This document shows positions 24,087-35,574 of a stretch of DNA of 64,000 nt, piece by piece. The notes under the pieces are model-generated. The model did no database searches and was not told where the DNA came from. It saw nothing but the letters and a program-made list of their open reading frames with translations. Every line of letters starts with the position of its first letter. Position 1 is the stretch's first letter. Origin of the DNA: Circinella umbellata (taxonomy: Eukaryota; Mucoromycota; Mucoromycetes; Mucorales; Lichtheimiaceae); the NCBI GenBank assembly GCA_025093555.1, contig JAIWNF010000038.1:310001-374000 (forward strand). The letters run 5' to 3'. The position numbers were made by a program, and so were the translations under genes.

Positions 24087-27000
24087 TTAACGTCTGGGTT
24101 TACGGAAGAGCCAGACAAAGAACATGAATGCAACTGTGTTGAAGATCCAGAATGCAAGCAAAATACCCCAATCACGGTAACGGTTATCGAAACTCCAACC
24201 AAGTCTAGTATAGAAATCTTGACCATAGTCGAATGGACAGTATTGACAAAGTTCAGTGCTGTTCAATGAATCTTCACGAAGGTAGCCAGGTCCACCAAGA
24301 TCAAAGAATTCCTTGGTGTATTGTTCACATGTTTGGCCTGGTGGAGGATGGTATGAAAGAAGATCTTCATCCTTACAGTTGACCTTGAAACCGTCCAATT
24401 CGTTGACAACAAAACCTTCAATTAGATAATGGTATGGATCTAGCCAGTACATCCAGGATCTCCAGAAGTAAGGCATGTCGACAGGGGCTTGCATAATACC
24501 AGCAAACAAGATAAGAATCGAAGAGAAGAAAGGGTTGATAACGGCGGCCATGGTAGGTGTAGTAGAAAAGGCAGCAATCAAAAGACCGAAAGAAATTGAG
24601 AAACCCAAGAAAGTACCGAATAATAAGAAGAAATAACCAACGCGATCAGAGGTGTTTTGAAGACCGGCAGTCCAGTAGAAACAGAACAAGAACAAAGCAT
24701 CAAAGCACCTATATATATATTAAAAGTTTGTTAGGAAAATGAAAAAAGATTAAATTAATGAAAACTAACTATATAATGATAAAAAATAAACTTACCAAAT
24801 GTAAGGAATTTCGACAAGAACACAGGCTAAGGCAAATGGCATCCAACCATAATATTTAGACGCATGTTCACGGCGGAACCATTGACGTTCTTCCATGAAA
24901 CGGGGTTGCACCAAGACAATAAGAGAGTTAGCCATAATAAGTGTACAGAAAATACAGAAAAGACGGTTCTCCATATCATAACCAGCATCACCAAGATTCC
25001 AGTAAGAGAAACCTGACATTAAAGCAATGAAAGCAACCTTGATAATACGACCAACGTTGTATGAAGGAGAACGCCAGTAAGAAGCATTCATACGCTTAAA
25101 AACAAGAATACATTGTTGAATAAAGTTCAAAGAGTAATTTGGAGGATTGCGCTTCAAGTTTTGATCTACTTCGGCATGGATGACTTCTAATTCAGCTTGA
25201 AGATCCTTGGCATTTTGAGAACTAGCCCAAATTTCGGCCCAATCAGCTTGAGCAACACCAGCAGTACCGGCACCGACGACTTCCAAAATATATTCAGCGG
25301 GATTAGCACTTGGAGAACACTTAGAAGCACCATTGGATTCGAAATATTCAATCATGTCTTTGCTGTCTTCACCAATGGAACCATGGTAAGCGGTTCGACC
25401 ACCACGAACCAAAAGCAAAATGTGATCGAAATAACTGAAAAGAGTGGCAGAAGGTTGATGAATGGTACACAAGACAGGCCAACCAGCATCGGCCAGTTTA
25501 CGGATGAATCGAATAATGTTAAACGAGGATTGAGCATCAAGACCAGAAGTAGGTTCGTCTAAGAAAAGCAACTTGGGCTTGGAAACTAATTCAACACCAA
25601 TGGTAAGACGCTTACGTTCTTCAACAGAAATACCCTTGTTGGTGCTTGCAGTACCGATAAGAGCGTCAGCAATATTTTCCATTTCCAAAAGTTCAATAAT
25701 TTGTTCGACGTACGCATCCTTTTCTGCTTTGGGAACGTCAGCAGGTTGACGCATATAAGCAGAGAACTTCAAGGCTTCACGGACAGTGGCATTAGGGTTG
25801 TGAATATCCATCTGTTCACAATAACCGGTAATACGTTCGAAATCACTGAAGAGTTTTTCGCTGTTCATGTACATACGACCTTCGATTTTACCAATGGTCT
25901 TACGTTGAGAAAGGACATCAAGAAGAGTAGTTTTACCCGCACCGGAAGAACCCATAAGAGCAGTCAAGTGACCAGGTCGGACGATACCACCAACATCATT
26001 GAGCAATTGACGGTGACCACCTTTGACAGGGACGGTGTAATCAATGTGTTGCCAGGAGAAAGTAGTACCGTCAGTAACAGCATCCAACTTGCCTTGGGGA
26101 CGGTTGGCACGCTTTTCAGCAAGTGCAGCAGCATCTTCAGTAGGAGCACGATTACGCTTGTAAACCTTGACTTGAGAACCACCACCGCCACCGGCGCCCA
26201 AGTATTCCATGGAAAGAGCAGTAGCAATAGTGAACAAAAAGAAAAACAAAATAACGGCAACAAAATCAATCCAGCGTTCCCAAGTGTTATAACCGAACTT
26301 GGCTTTAAGATATTCATCACCATAAACTGCTGTAGCACCAGGACTGGCGCCAACAACACTACATGCTTTGTATGCTTGATCAGTGTAGGAAGGACCAATA
26401 GGAATAGAGTTTTCTGGTCCCTCACAAGTAAAGTAGTTACCGTGGACTTCATTGGAAATGATAGCCTTGTAGGCGTAAGCAAGAGGATTAATCCAATAGA
26501 TCCACATAAGCCAGGGATGCATATGATTATAACCGATTAAGTAACCGGAATAGATCAAAAAGGCAATCAATACACAACTAGAGGTTTGAGAAGCAACGAA
26601 GAAGTTGGGTGAGATAGAACCGAACATACGGAAGAAACCGTTCATACACAAGTTAATGAAAATCAAGTTGATCATGTATGTGAAGTACTAATAAAATAAT
26701 ATTAAGTATAAATTTAGTAAAAATGAATGAAAAAAATTAGCAAAAGTTAAAATACATACTTGACCAGCAGTTAAATTCAAACCAGCAATAAAATATACAC
26801 AGAATTGGAAGACGATAACTTGAATACACGAAAGAGGAATATCAGCAGCAACTTGTGCAATATAGAAGAAGGCAGGACGGTACAAAGAGAAGTTTTTGTG
26901 CTTTTCGAGTACACCACGACCTTGCATAAAAGTAGCGAGTTCAGCTTGCGAGATTAACGTGTTAAAAGTCAAACTAAAGAAAAGGAAGCCACCACGAGAG

Positions 27001-28790
27001 AAAAGACCAGAGGCGGCATGAGGCATTTTGAAAAAGACGGAAGCCATAATAATACCCTTAACGATGACACCACCGAAACGGGAAACAAGAGCACCCTTAT
27101 CACCTATTTACATAAAATTAGAAAAAAAAACAAGTATGAGTATAAGCTTTTTTTAATGATAAGCACACACGTATGAAAAAGTGCATACCATAAATAAGTT
27201 GGAATTGACGAATAGTAAGAGCTTTAATTTGTTGAAAGGCACTAGCAGTGAAAGGAGAATGCTTAGCGGCACGTTTAGCATGAGCTTCTTCAACAGCTTG
27301 TCGGAAAGCAACATCGGGTCGGGTTTGAGAAACTTCATTTTCATATTCGGCCATACCAGCCATCATTTGCTTGTAAACATCGGACTGCTTATAAGCTGCT
27401 TCAAATTCTACAGGAGTGACAGGAACCTTATTTTCGTAACCGGGACGGTATTCACGTTCTTGCATGTTCGAAATACCAGTCAAGAAATCAGGAATCGATT
27501 TACGGGAAGGACAGAAGAAACCAAGGTTTTCAAAGTAAGGCTTAGCTTGAGAAACAGGACCAAAGTAAATACAATGACCTTCGTACAAGACAATAGTGTT
27601 GTCGAAAAGTTGGAAAATATTATCGGAAGCTTGATAAAGAGTTGCTACAGTAGTCTTTTTGAGAATATCAGTCATAATACGTAACGAGCGGATATAATCA
27701 AGGGCAGAAGCAGCATCGAGACCACGAGTGGAACAATCCCAGCAGTTGATACAGGAGCCAGTTGTCATTTGTTCGGCAATTGTAAGACGTTTACGTTCAC
27801 CACCGGAAAGACCACGGACGAATTCGTTACCGACCATGGTATCCATTTGTTTTGTAAGACCAAGCATGTTACCAAGCATGTAAATCATGCTACCAATGAA
27901 ATTGCTGGAGCTTTCACCTTGGAGACGCTTACCGGGAGTCTTCAAACGAAGAGCAAATGTTAAAGTTTGTTTGGCCGTCAAAGTAGGATAATTAATATCT
28001 TCTTCTTGGTTGTAACAAACTTCACCCTTGTAGACCTTGCCAAATTCAACAGCTTCAATACCACCATATTTAACATCACCTTCGACGGAAGTAAAACCAT
28101 GGCGCATGTCAGAGAGAACACGTAAAAGTGAAGTACATCCAGCACCAGGACGGCCCAAAACGAGAACCATTTGTCCAGGCTTACAATACATGCTAATATC
28201 TGTTAAAATAGTACGGTCATGACCCAATTTAGCATTCCATTGCCAAAATTTAAACACCTTTTCGGCAACTGTGGCGAGAGTAGGAATCCATTCGGCATCA
28301 GCACCAAGACCCTATAAATTTTTTAAAGAATAATATCAGTTAATTGTTTTTCTTCGTTTACTTTTTTTAGTGTCATACTAAGGAAAAATATTTTGAGCGT
28401 GTAATTTTTTTTTACCTTCACTGTTAAATTTTTACAGACAAGACCAAGATGTTTAGGTTGAAAAGACTCTTCATTTCGTTTTCTATCAACACCACCAAGA
28501 TAATCGGTTAAGTCAAAACGTTCAACGGCGCCCTTTTCAGCATCACCACTTTGAGCGTTAATAGTCGATTGTTTGGTAAGTTCGCGACGCATTTCTTCGT
28601 ATTGATTCATGGCTTCGTCATAATCAACGGCATTACCGCTTCGTTCACCGAAACCACCGGCACTGCTTTTTTGACGGGAGAGAGGTATGCCGTTAGCATC
28701 AGCATTATCGTCGCTTTCGTTATTGTTATCAGCGTGAGGATCTTGATCCCTCCACGGCTGAGGCTGTCGTTCAATTGCTTCAGTATCCAT
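24087..28790 (-). CDS. Full-size PDR/ABCG-type ABC transporter (pleiotropic drug resistance)
   Basis: Plasma-membrane efflux pump of the fungal PDR5/CDR1 class, in (NBD-TMD)x2 order. Five minus-strand exons (28790-28416, 28311-27189, 27103-26760, 26687-24796, 24708-24087) give 1451 residues. NBD1 has the degenerate Walker A GRPGAGCTS (Cys for Lys), the intact signature GLSGGERKRLTIAEQ, and a degenerate Walker B region (CWDCSTRGLD). NBD2 has a canonical Walker A, GSSGAGKTT, an altered signature, ISVEERKRLTIGVEL, and Walker B LLFLDEPTSGLD. This lopsided pattern is normal for PDR pumps. The N-terminus is acidic and polar. A TATA-like box lies about 50 bp upstream. Substrates cannot be read from sequence; drug or lipid export is inferred from family. 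Confidence 0.96.
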
Positions 28791-28839
28791 GAAGAAGAAA
28801 AACGAAGAAAAGACCTAAAACGGCGGTTATTCACTCGTA

Positions 28840-28847
28840 TTTATATA
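28840..28847 (-). promoter_or_regulatory. TATA box of the ABC transporter gene
   Basis: On the minus strand this reads TATATAAA, 50 bp before the ATG at 28790. Position and sequence fit a fungal TATA element. Confidence 0.45.
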
Positions 28848-28849
28848 AC

Positions 28850-30319
28850 ATTTTGAACAATTCGCTAAATAAAAAATTCATCCATGTTATAAGAACATTT
28901 TGGCTTGCTGGAAGTAAAATTATTACCCATGTAGTGAAGCTTGATGTCGCTGATTGTCATGATTACCTTATTAGGCGAGTCGGAAGACTAAATTAGCTGT
29001 TGATGCTTGAATTATTATCCACACATATACAGAGCGAATTACCCGAACAAAGCATAACTGTAGTATCTTGCAGATTGTCATTTGTTGATATCTATATTTT
29101 ACTAAAGTTACTCAACGCTTCTTCTTCTTTTTTTTTTTTTTTTCAGAAAATATAGCCTTTTTCATTCAATGAATTGATTTTATTATTCATGTTCAATGCA
29201 AACATTTAGCATGGACTGAGTTGGTTTTTTTCTTTCTCCCTTTTTACCCTTGAAAAAGTGCATAAAATAATTTTATTTTTAAAGAACTGGATAAATTTAA
29301 CACCTTCTTGAACTTTACGAATTATAGATTTCATGGTCATGAAAGATAGGTGTATCACTAAACATTTCAGAAAATTCGGATCAAACACGTGCCCCGAATG
29401 GTTAGAAATGTGGATGCTAAGGGGAAAACTTTGTGCCGTTTACGCTCTATCTGTTAATTCATTATTTTATTTACATTACTATAATATCATTATCATTATG
29501 AAAAGATAGTAAACATTTTTTGGGATTCTGATCTCCAACTAGTATACGCGTTAATGATTCTGATTCTTGATAATTGATAAAACAAGAAATGCTGAGTTGA
29601 ATTTGAGTTTTCATCGGAATAGCACTTCGGTTAAATTTGAAGCACATACCTGTTCCACAAAGAGGATCAGTGAAACCATCGAGCAGCCGATCCGAATAAA
29701 ATATTCATGCTCTCTCGGTAATATGTATCAGCCGTTATATAACCAAAGTGAACATACTTTTCATTCTTTCCCAATATTAATAAGAGTAAAAATATACCTT
29801 TTTAAAATGTTTACATGTAAGTGGAAATTTCTCTTATTGAAGTGAATAAATGTGTTTATATAAGCAGTGGATATTGAGTATTGATATATTCTCTCAACAG
29901 GCGTTGTCATAAAATAACTTTAATTTTGGGTGTGGATCCGAAAATTTAATATATGAAGAAAGTAAAAGAAACTATTGTGGCCCTAGATCATTCAACGGAG
30001 CAAAAAAAAAAAAATTACAGCTAAGAGGCTTATTTCAGGACTGAACTAAACAAAAACGTGAAAAATAATGCTAAACTGATTTTCCTATCCCAGGGGAAAA
30101 AATGAAACTGAGTCCGCCACATGAACAAGCTTCGTTCCTAGTTTAAAAAGAAGTATAATTTGAAGTGGGGTCAAAGAACTCCCGGATCATGAGGCAACAC
30201 TTTTACGCGGCTGCAATTTATGCAGAGATCTAAACGATCCTTAAATTTTGCCGCTCAAACTTATTTTCCCTTATTCGGAGAGAAAAAAAAATGTGTTATT
30301 CCCGGTTTGCCTTTTTGAT
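28850..30319. other. Divergent promoter spacer between the ABC transporter and the J-domain gene
   Basis: About 1.5 kb. It includes a 16-17 base poly-T at about 29128-29144 and a slightly GC-richer area at about 30090-30240. The 92-codon open frame at 29567-29845 looks weakly protein-like but has no leader, motif or splice partner. I do not call a gene. Confidence 0.45.
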
Positions 30320-32279
30320 ATGTATTTTGGTGGTCTGATACGATTATCATCATCAAGGTCTTGCTGTTGGTATTATCCTTCAAAACAACTTCATGAACGT
30401 ATCACATATCGCTTCTTATCAACAAAATCAAAAGGTCCTTCTCGTGAAAAAGTTCGTGCCATTCCATTTACTCAACATGTAAAAGCTGCCGACAATGTGA
30501 GTTTTTTTCTTTATGCCATCTCGCTTTTTGTTTTTCCTTTTTTTTTGGCAATCTGAATTGCTAAATGATTAATATAATGTTAACTTTTATTTCACTTTTT
30601 GTCCAATAGATATTCGAAGACTACCACGGTAACGGATTTTTTTCCGCTCGTGTTACTCGGGCAGGACCCCCACAAGAAATATTTTTACCGTTTTGGATTG
30701 TTTCTTGTAGAGTTCATGCTAGACTTGTTCAAGCTCAAGTTGTATGTATAATAAATTCTATTTATTCATTATTCTCTTCACCAAAAGTAAACAATCTAAA
30801 GTTATTTTTTATCTTTAATAAAAGGGTCATAGTATCATGAGAAATGTTTATAATCCAACGACAAAACGAAATGAAGTGCGATATGATACACAGTGGGTAA
30901 GCTATATAATAGCTAGATAAAAAGAGAGTATAGTAATATTGGTTTATCGATTGTTTCTATTTAGACTTGGGTCCCAGAACAATATCGCTGGACACATGAG
31001 TACTCACCAACAGACCATGTTGGAATGCATATTTATGCATCACATAAATATAGACGAGGACTCGTCAATTCAATTCGTAGCGGACAATGTTTAGAACAAG
31101 CTACCGCTTTTACACCAGAACTTTTCGATCGACCTCCTTATTCCGATATGAATGCTGAATACAGAAATGTCAATCGAACTGTCGACCCGTATAATTTATA
31201 TCCAGCAACTGCTATTCGCTTTGCCAAATCATATATCATGTCAACTGAAGAAGATTATGCCGACACTTATTTACGCAAAGTATATGCAGCTGACCAAACC
31301 CGTTTTGTGAAAATCGAAATTCAGTTGGAAGATATAAAATGTGCACCTGTGTATTACCCTGCCTATGTTTATACTATTAACTACCTTGGACGAAATCTAA
31401 GAACATTTGTGAATGGATTCGATTTACATGTTGGTGGTATCCGTACATACAATTGGTCTCGAGTAGCTATTGTTTCAGCTGGTAGTATGGCGATGGTGAT
31501 GACAATGACAGGTGGCGTTGGTTGGGGTGGTATGAGTGGATCATTTTGGGTAAGTTCATTATATAGTAATTTACCCGGATTTTTATATGAAATTATTTTG
31601 TTGATAATAATATTCTTTGTTGATCCAAAACTCAGATTGGTATTGTGTTACCTACCGTGATGACATCCATGCTTGCCATGTATTTCCCGTTAATTTCTTT
31701 AAAAATCAGGGATTGGAAACGACAACAAGAGATACATTCTGCAGATAAAGATCAACATTTTTGGGATTCAGATTGGGTTGGAGCATATGATGCATATGAG
31801 GATCAGCAGCGTTATAGAACATGGAAATCTGAGAGCCAATATCAGCAACAATCTCAGTCTTGGGGATCATCATCAACGACAACGGATATGGATAGCGATC
31901 CACAGGGCTATTATCGCGCTCTGGGCGTTAGTCCAAACGCGACGAAAGCCGATATTCAATCAGCATTTAGAGGGTAACTAGGAAAAATCATTTCATACTT
32001 TTGGTTGCCATAGTTATCTATATTTGGCAAACTAAATATGATTATATATAAATATATAGACTTGCAATGAAAAAACATCCTGATAGATATTCTGATCCAG
32101 AAGAAAAGAAGAAAGCAACAGTGCAGTTTCAAAAGATTTCAGCTGCATATAGTGTACTTCGTGACCGTAAGTTATTTTCAATTTTTATGCTTATATATTC
32201 AACGCGAAGTTAACTTCTTCATTTCTTTCATTCTATAGCACGAAAACGAAAGACATACGATACCACCGGACGTTCTTAA
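30320..32279 (+). CDS. Membrane J-domain (DnaJ/Hsp40) protein, probably mitochondrial
   Basis: A C-terminal J-domain co-chaperone that would recruit and stimulate an Hsp70. Seven exons (30320-30496, 30610-30741, 30825-30896, 30965-31549, 31636-31973, 32060-32166, 32239-32279) give 483 residues. The first ~45 residues are rich in Arg/Ser/Lys and nearly free of acidic residues, like a mitochondrial presequence. A large polar middle region of unknown fold follows. Two hydrophobic segments, about residues 301-323 (VAIVSAGSMAMVMTM) and 323-345 (IGIVLPTVMTSMLAMYF), precede an acidic/Gln-rich linker. The J-domain (about residues 404-483) starts at YYRALGVSPNATKADI and has the HPD tripeptide in KKHPDRY. 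ATG 30320 is the first in-frame Met. The exact subfamily is not recognised. Confidence 0.85.
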
Positions 32280-32438
32280 TTATTTTTAATTGCTCAATTC
32301 GGCACCCTTTGCCGAACCTTTTTGTATAAACAACTCCGCTTACCATTATTAAATATAAACTTTTTAAAAGACCTTTTTTTTTATCTGTTCGTGTGAAAAC
32401 AATTACTTTCATCAACTTCTTTAACTTCAGTTCGCATC

Positions 32439-34141
32439 ATGGCTTCCAATGATGAATTGAACCCAAAGACAACCGAGTATGAATTTCTCGGTCCTGTGGG
32501 TGCCTTTTTATTTGTGACAGTATTACCTTTACTTGTTCTTTTCTTTTCTGTTTGTTGTAATGCCACGGGTTACCCTTCTCAATCCTTGTTTGAAGATTAT
32601 AAAACTTATTTTTCGGAATTATTCACTATTGAATTTGCCAAATCACTCATTGATCCAGTCGCCATGCTTGTATACCTTGCATTCATTCTTATTTTGGTTA
32701 TTTACTCTCTTGTCTTGAATGGAGATGTTGTTCCTGGTACCAAACTTCGTAACGGCAAAGTTCTCAAGTATCGTATGAATGGTAAAGAAAAAAAAAGAGT
32801 TGGATCAAATGATATCAATTGGATGAAAAATAAAATTAAATGAAAACTAACGACAAAAATTATACATAGGATTCCGTACTTTCCACAATGTTTTTGTATT
32901 TGGTGGTTTCCTTTTATATCAATATGGAAGTTATGAACCATTGCTTTTCGTTTATAATCATTGGGTTGGTCTTGTTGCTTCATCTATTTTGTTCAGTTAT
33001 ATAATCTCTTTGTACTTGTATCTCAGAAGTTTTAGATCTGACGCTCTTTTGGCACTTGGAGGTAATAGTGGCAATCCTATTTATGATGTAAGTCTTATAG
33101 TTCTCTTTGTTCTGCTGTTACACAAATGCATTGACACATAGCAACAACAACAAAATTATAGTATATGATTGGTAGAGAATTGAATCCGCGTATTGGCGAT
33201 TTTGATATCAAGTTTTTCACTGAACTTCGACCTGGATTAATCGGTTGGATTGTTCTTAATGTATGCTTTGCTGTTAAACAGTATTCTGATCTTGAACGTG
33301 TTACCAATTCGATGGCCTTGGTTTTGTTTTTCCATACATTTTATGTTGTGGATGCTCTTTGGAATGAAGAAGCTTGTCTTACTACCATGGATATCACAAC
33401 TGGTAAATATTAGTGATTTCTATATATAAATAATAGAATTATCATTGTTTTTACTTATACAAAACAATTCTATTAAAATATTAGACGGTCTTGGTTTCAT
33501 GCTTGGTTTTGGATTATATACTTGGGTACCAATGCTTTATACCCTTCAAGCACGTTATCTTGTCGATTTCCCTCGTGATATGAGTTATGTTGAACTTGGT
33601 CTTGTTCTCGGTCTTAACTTTTTGGGCTATTTTATTTTCAGAAGCGCCAATTCTCAAAAGAATGCATTCCGTAGCAACCCTGATTCTGAAAATGTCAAAC
33701 GTGAGTGACAGTAGTAAATGTTTTACTTTCATAATAATGGTCGATCTAACTTCATTTTGCTTTTTAATTATAATAGACTTAAAATATTTAAAGACTGAGC
33801 GTGGTACTAAACTTATTATATCCAGTTGGTGGGGTATGTCTCGTCATATTAACTATCTTGGTGATTGGTTGATGGCGTTGTCATGGTGTTTACCTTGCGG
33901 ATTTGGATCCGTTGTCCCTTATTTCTATGCTATTTATTTTGGTATTCTATTGATTCATCGTGAACGTCGTGATGACCATCAATGCCGTATTAAGTATGGC
34001 AAAGATTGGGACAAATACTGTAGTATTGTCAAATCCAGAATCATTCCTGGTAAGTAACTCAATCCTTGAACTTTATATATTTATATACATAACTAAACAT
34101 GCATATAAATTTCACATTTATTTCTAATAGGTATTTATTAA
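32439..34141 (+). CDS. ERG24: Delta(14)-sterol reductase (C-14 sterol reductase)
   Basis: ER membrane enzyme reducing the C14-C15 double bond after lanosterol demethylation in ergosterol synthesis; the target of morpholine fungicides. Six exons (32439-32781, 32870-33087, 33162-33402, 33485-33700, 33777-34049, 34131-34141) give 433 residues. The N-terminus has the [10 protein letters not shown] motif. Family signatures are [26 protein letters not shown] and [14 protein letters not shown]; the C-terminus is RIIPGIY. The ELRPGLIGW stretch favours ERG24 over the C24(28) reductase ERG4. Many hydrophobic helices are visible. The last coding exon is only 11 nt. It follows the J-domain gene by 159 bp, same strand, and is followed 141 bp later by the large inverted repeat. 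Confidence 0.94.
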
Positions 34142-34282
34142 AATATAATCATAATAATAATGAATGTACTATATATAATAGCAAAGCTTATTTTCTTATT
34201 TTTAAAATAATAATAATAATATAATAATAATAAAAGTAAAAATATATAATCACTTTGAATATGTTCCATCGGACTGGAAGTT

Positions 34283-34759
34283 GAATTTGGCGGCGGATAA
34301 AAAAAATGAGCCATAATTTTGGAAATGAGTTCATTAATGCAAAATTGAGCAATCTCGGGGGGATGTTGAGCGACAGAGTTTGGAAAATTGGGCCTATGAC
34401 AAGCAAAATTCAACCTACTCACCATCCAAAATGGGGTTGCTCACGAATTGTTTGAGTATAGAAAAGTTTTGATTAATTATTGCATGGTATAGCGAATCAT
34501 TGTTTAATTTACAGGTGTTCTATCTTTTGGTATAGAGAAGCAGTAGGCCACACGAGCGACAAAACTCGAAACTGTCGAAACTGTGCATCCTACTCTATTT
34601 TGTCAACATCATTGCCAAGCAAAGTCATAGATGGCCTCTACAATTCACGTATATAGTACCCAATTGTATATAGTACCCAATTGTATATACTATCATACGC
34701 ATTATTCTAGAATAACATCATCATAGTATTTTGTTTTACTTTCTTCTCCCCACCTGATA
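34283..34759. repeat. Left arm of a near-perfect inverted repeat
   Basis: 477 bp whose reverse complement matches 35007-35484 base for base, except for one extra base in a G6/C7 homopolymer. It begins GAATTTGGCGGCGG 141 bp after the ERG24 stop codon and ends at CCACCTGATA. Beyond both ends the similarity stops abruptly. Confidence 0.95.
34650..34683. repeat. 17-bp tandem duplication inside the left arm
   Basis: TATATAGTACCCAATTG occurs twice in direct succession (34650-34666 and 34667-34683). The same pair is present, reverse-complemented, in the right arm at 35083-35116, so the duplication predates or was copied with arm formation. Confidence 0.9.
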
Positions 34760-35006
34760 TAGCAACTCAACATTTACGTATTGTAAATAAAATGATAGAA
34801 AAATATACTCGTTATTTGTATATGAACATATTTTCTATATAATAACTTGATTGATTTTATTATAATTTTACAATTTTTGTACTCTCAGACATGGAGAAAT
34901 AAAAAAATAATAATAATGTTGATGATCGATCGAAAAGAAATACGTAGTAAAGTACTGTATATGTGAATGAAACCAAAGGAGTATAAAAAATTGCTTGATG
35001 TTTCTG

Positions 35007-35484
35007 TATCAGGTGGGGAGAAGAAAGTAAAACAAAATACTATGATGATGTTATTCTAGAATAATGCGTATGATAGTATATACAATTGGGTACTATATAC
35101 AATTGGGTACTATATACGTGAATTGTAGAGGCCATCTATGACTTTGCTTGGCAATGATGTTGACAAAATAGAGTAGGATGCACAGTTTCGACAGTTTCGA
35201 GTTTTGTCGCTCGTGTGGCCTACTGCTTCTCTATACCAAAAGATAGAACACCTGTAAATTAAACAATGATTCGCTATACCATGCAATAATTAATCAAAAC
35301 TTTTCTATACTCAAACAATTCGTGAGCAACCCCATTTTGGATGGTGAGTAGGTTGAATTTTGCTTGTCATAGGCCCAATTTTCCAAACTCTGTCGCTCAA
35401 CATCCCCCCCGAGATTGCTCAATTTTGCATTAATGAACTCATTTCCAAAATTATGGCTCATTTTTTTTATCCGCCGCCAAATTC
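35007..35484. repeat. Right arm of the near-perfect inverted repeat
   Basis: 478 bp, reverse complement of 34283-34759. It ends 90 bp before the Listerin ATG, so it probably contains or borders the Listerin promoter. Each arm contains a short open frame pointing outward from the spacer (same residues on opposite strands), which is a by-product of the repeat. Confidence 0.95.
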
Positions 35485-35574
35485 TTCAAAGTTTGTGTGT
35501 TCGTTCCAGCTGGTTTCTTTTTCTTCTCTCTCTTCTTTCTTTAAGCTTGATCTGCTTCTGAGAGTAGTGCAGCA

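Larger units (their letters stand above)
34283..35484. mobile_element. 1.2 kb inverted-repeat unit (candidate foldback-type or MITE-like element)
   Basis: Two 477/478-bp arms flank a 247-bp AT-rich spacer (34760-35006). No transposase frame is present. If the true ends are TGGCGGCGG/CCGCCGCCA, the flanking bases are AATT on both sides, a possible 4-bp target duplication; AATT is palindromic and short, so this is weak. Alternatives are an inverted duplication of the Listerin upstream region or an assembly artefact. The inverted structure is certain; its mobile nature is inference. Confidence 0.4.

Noticed and set aside
25701..26540. 279-codon plus-strand open frame inside the ABC transporter
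   Set aside because: It is antisense to the second half of a clearly identified PDR transporter; its Thr/Ser/Phe-rich content is the mirror of the real codons. The same applies to 27181-27684 and 25197-25562.
34138..34425. Minus-strand and plus-strand (35360-35617) open frames with identical residues, as a possible duplicated gene
   Set aside because: The identity comes from the inverted-repeat arms themselves; the frames lose similarity exactly where the arms end and have no recognisable domain.
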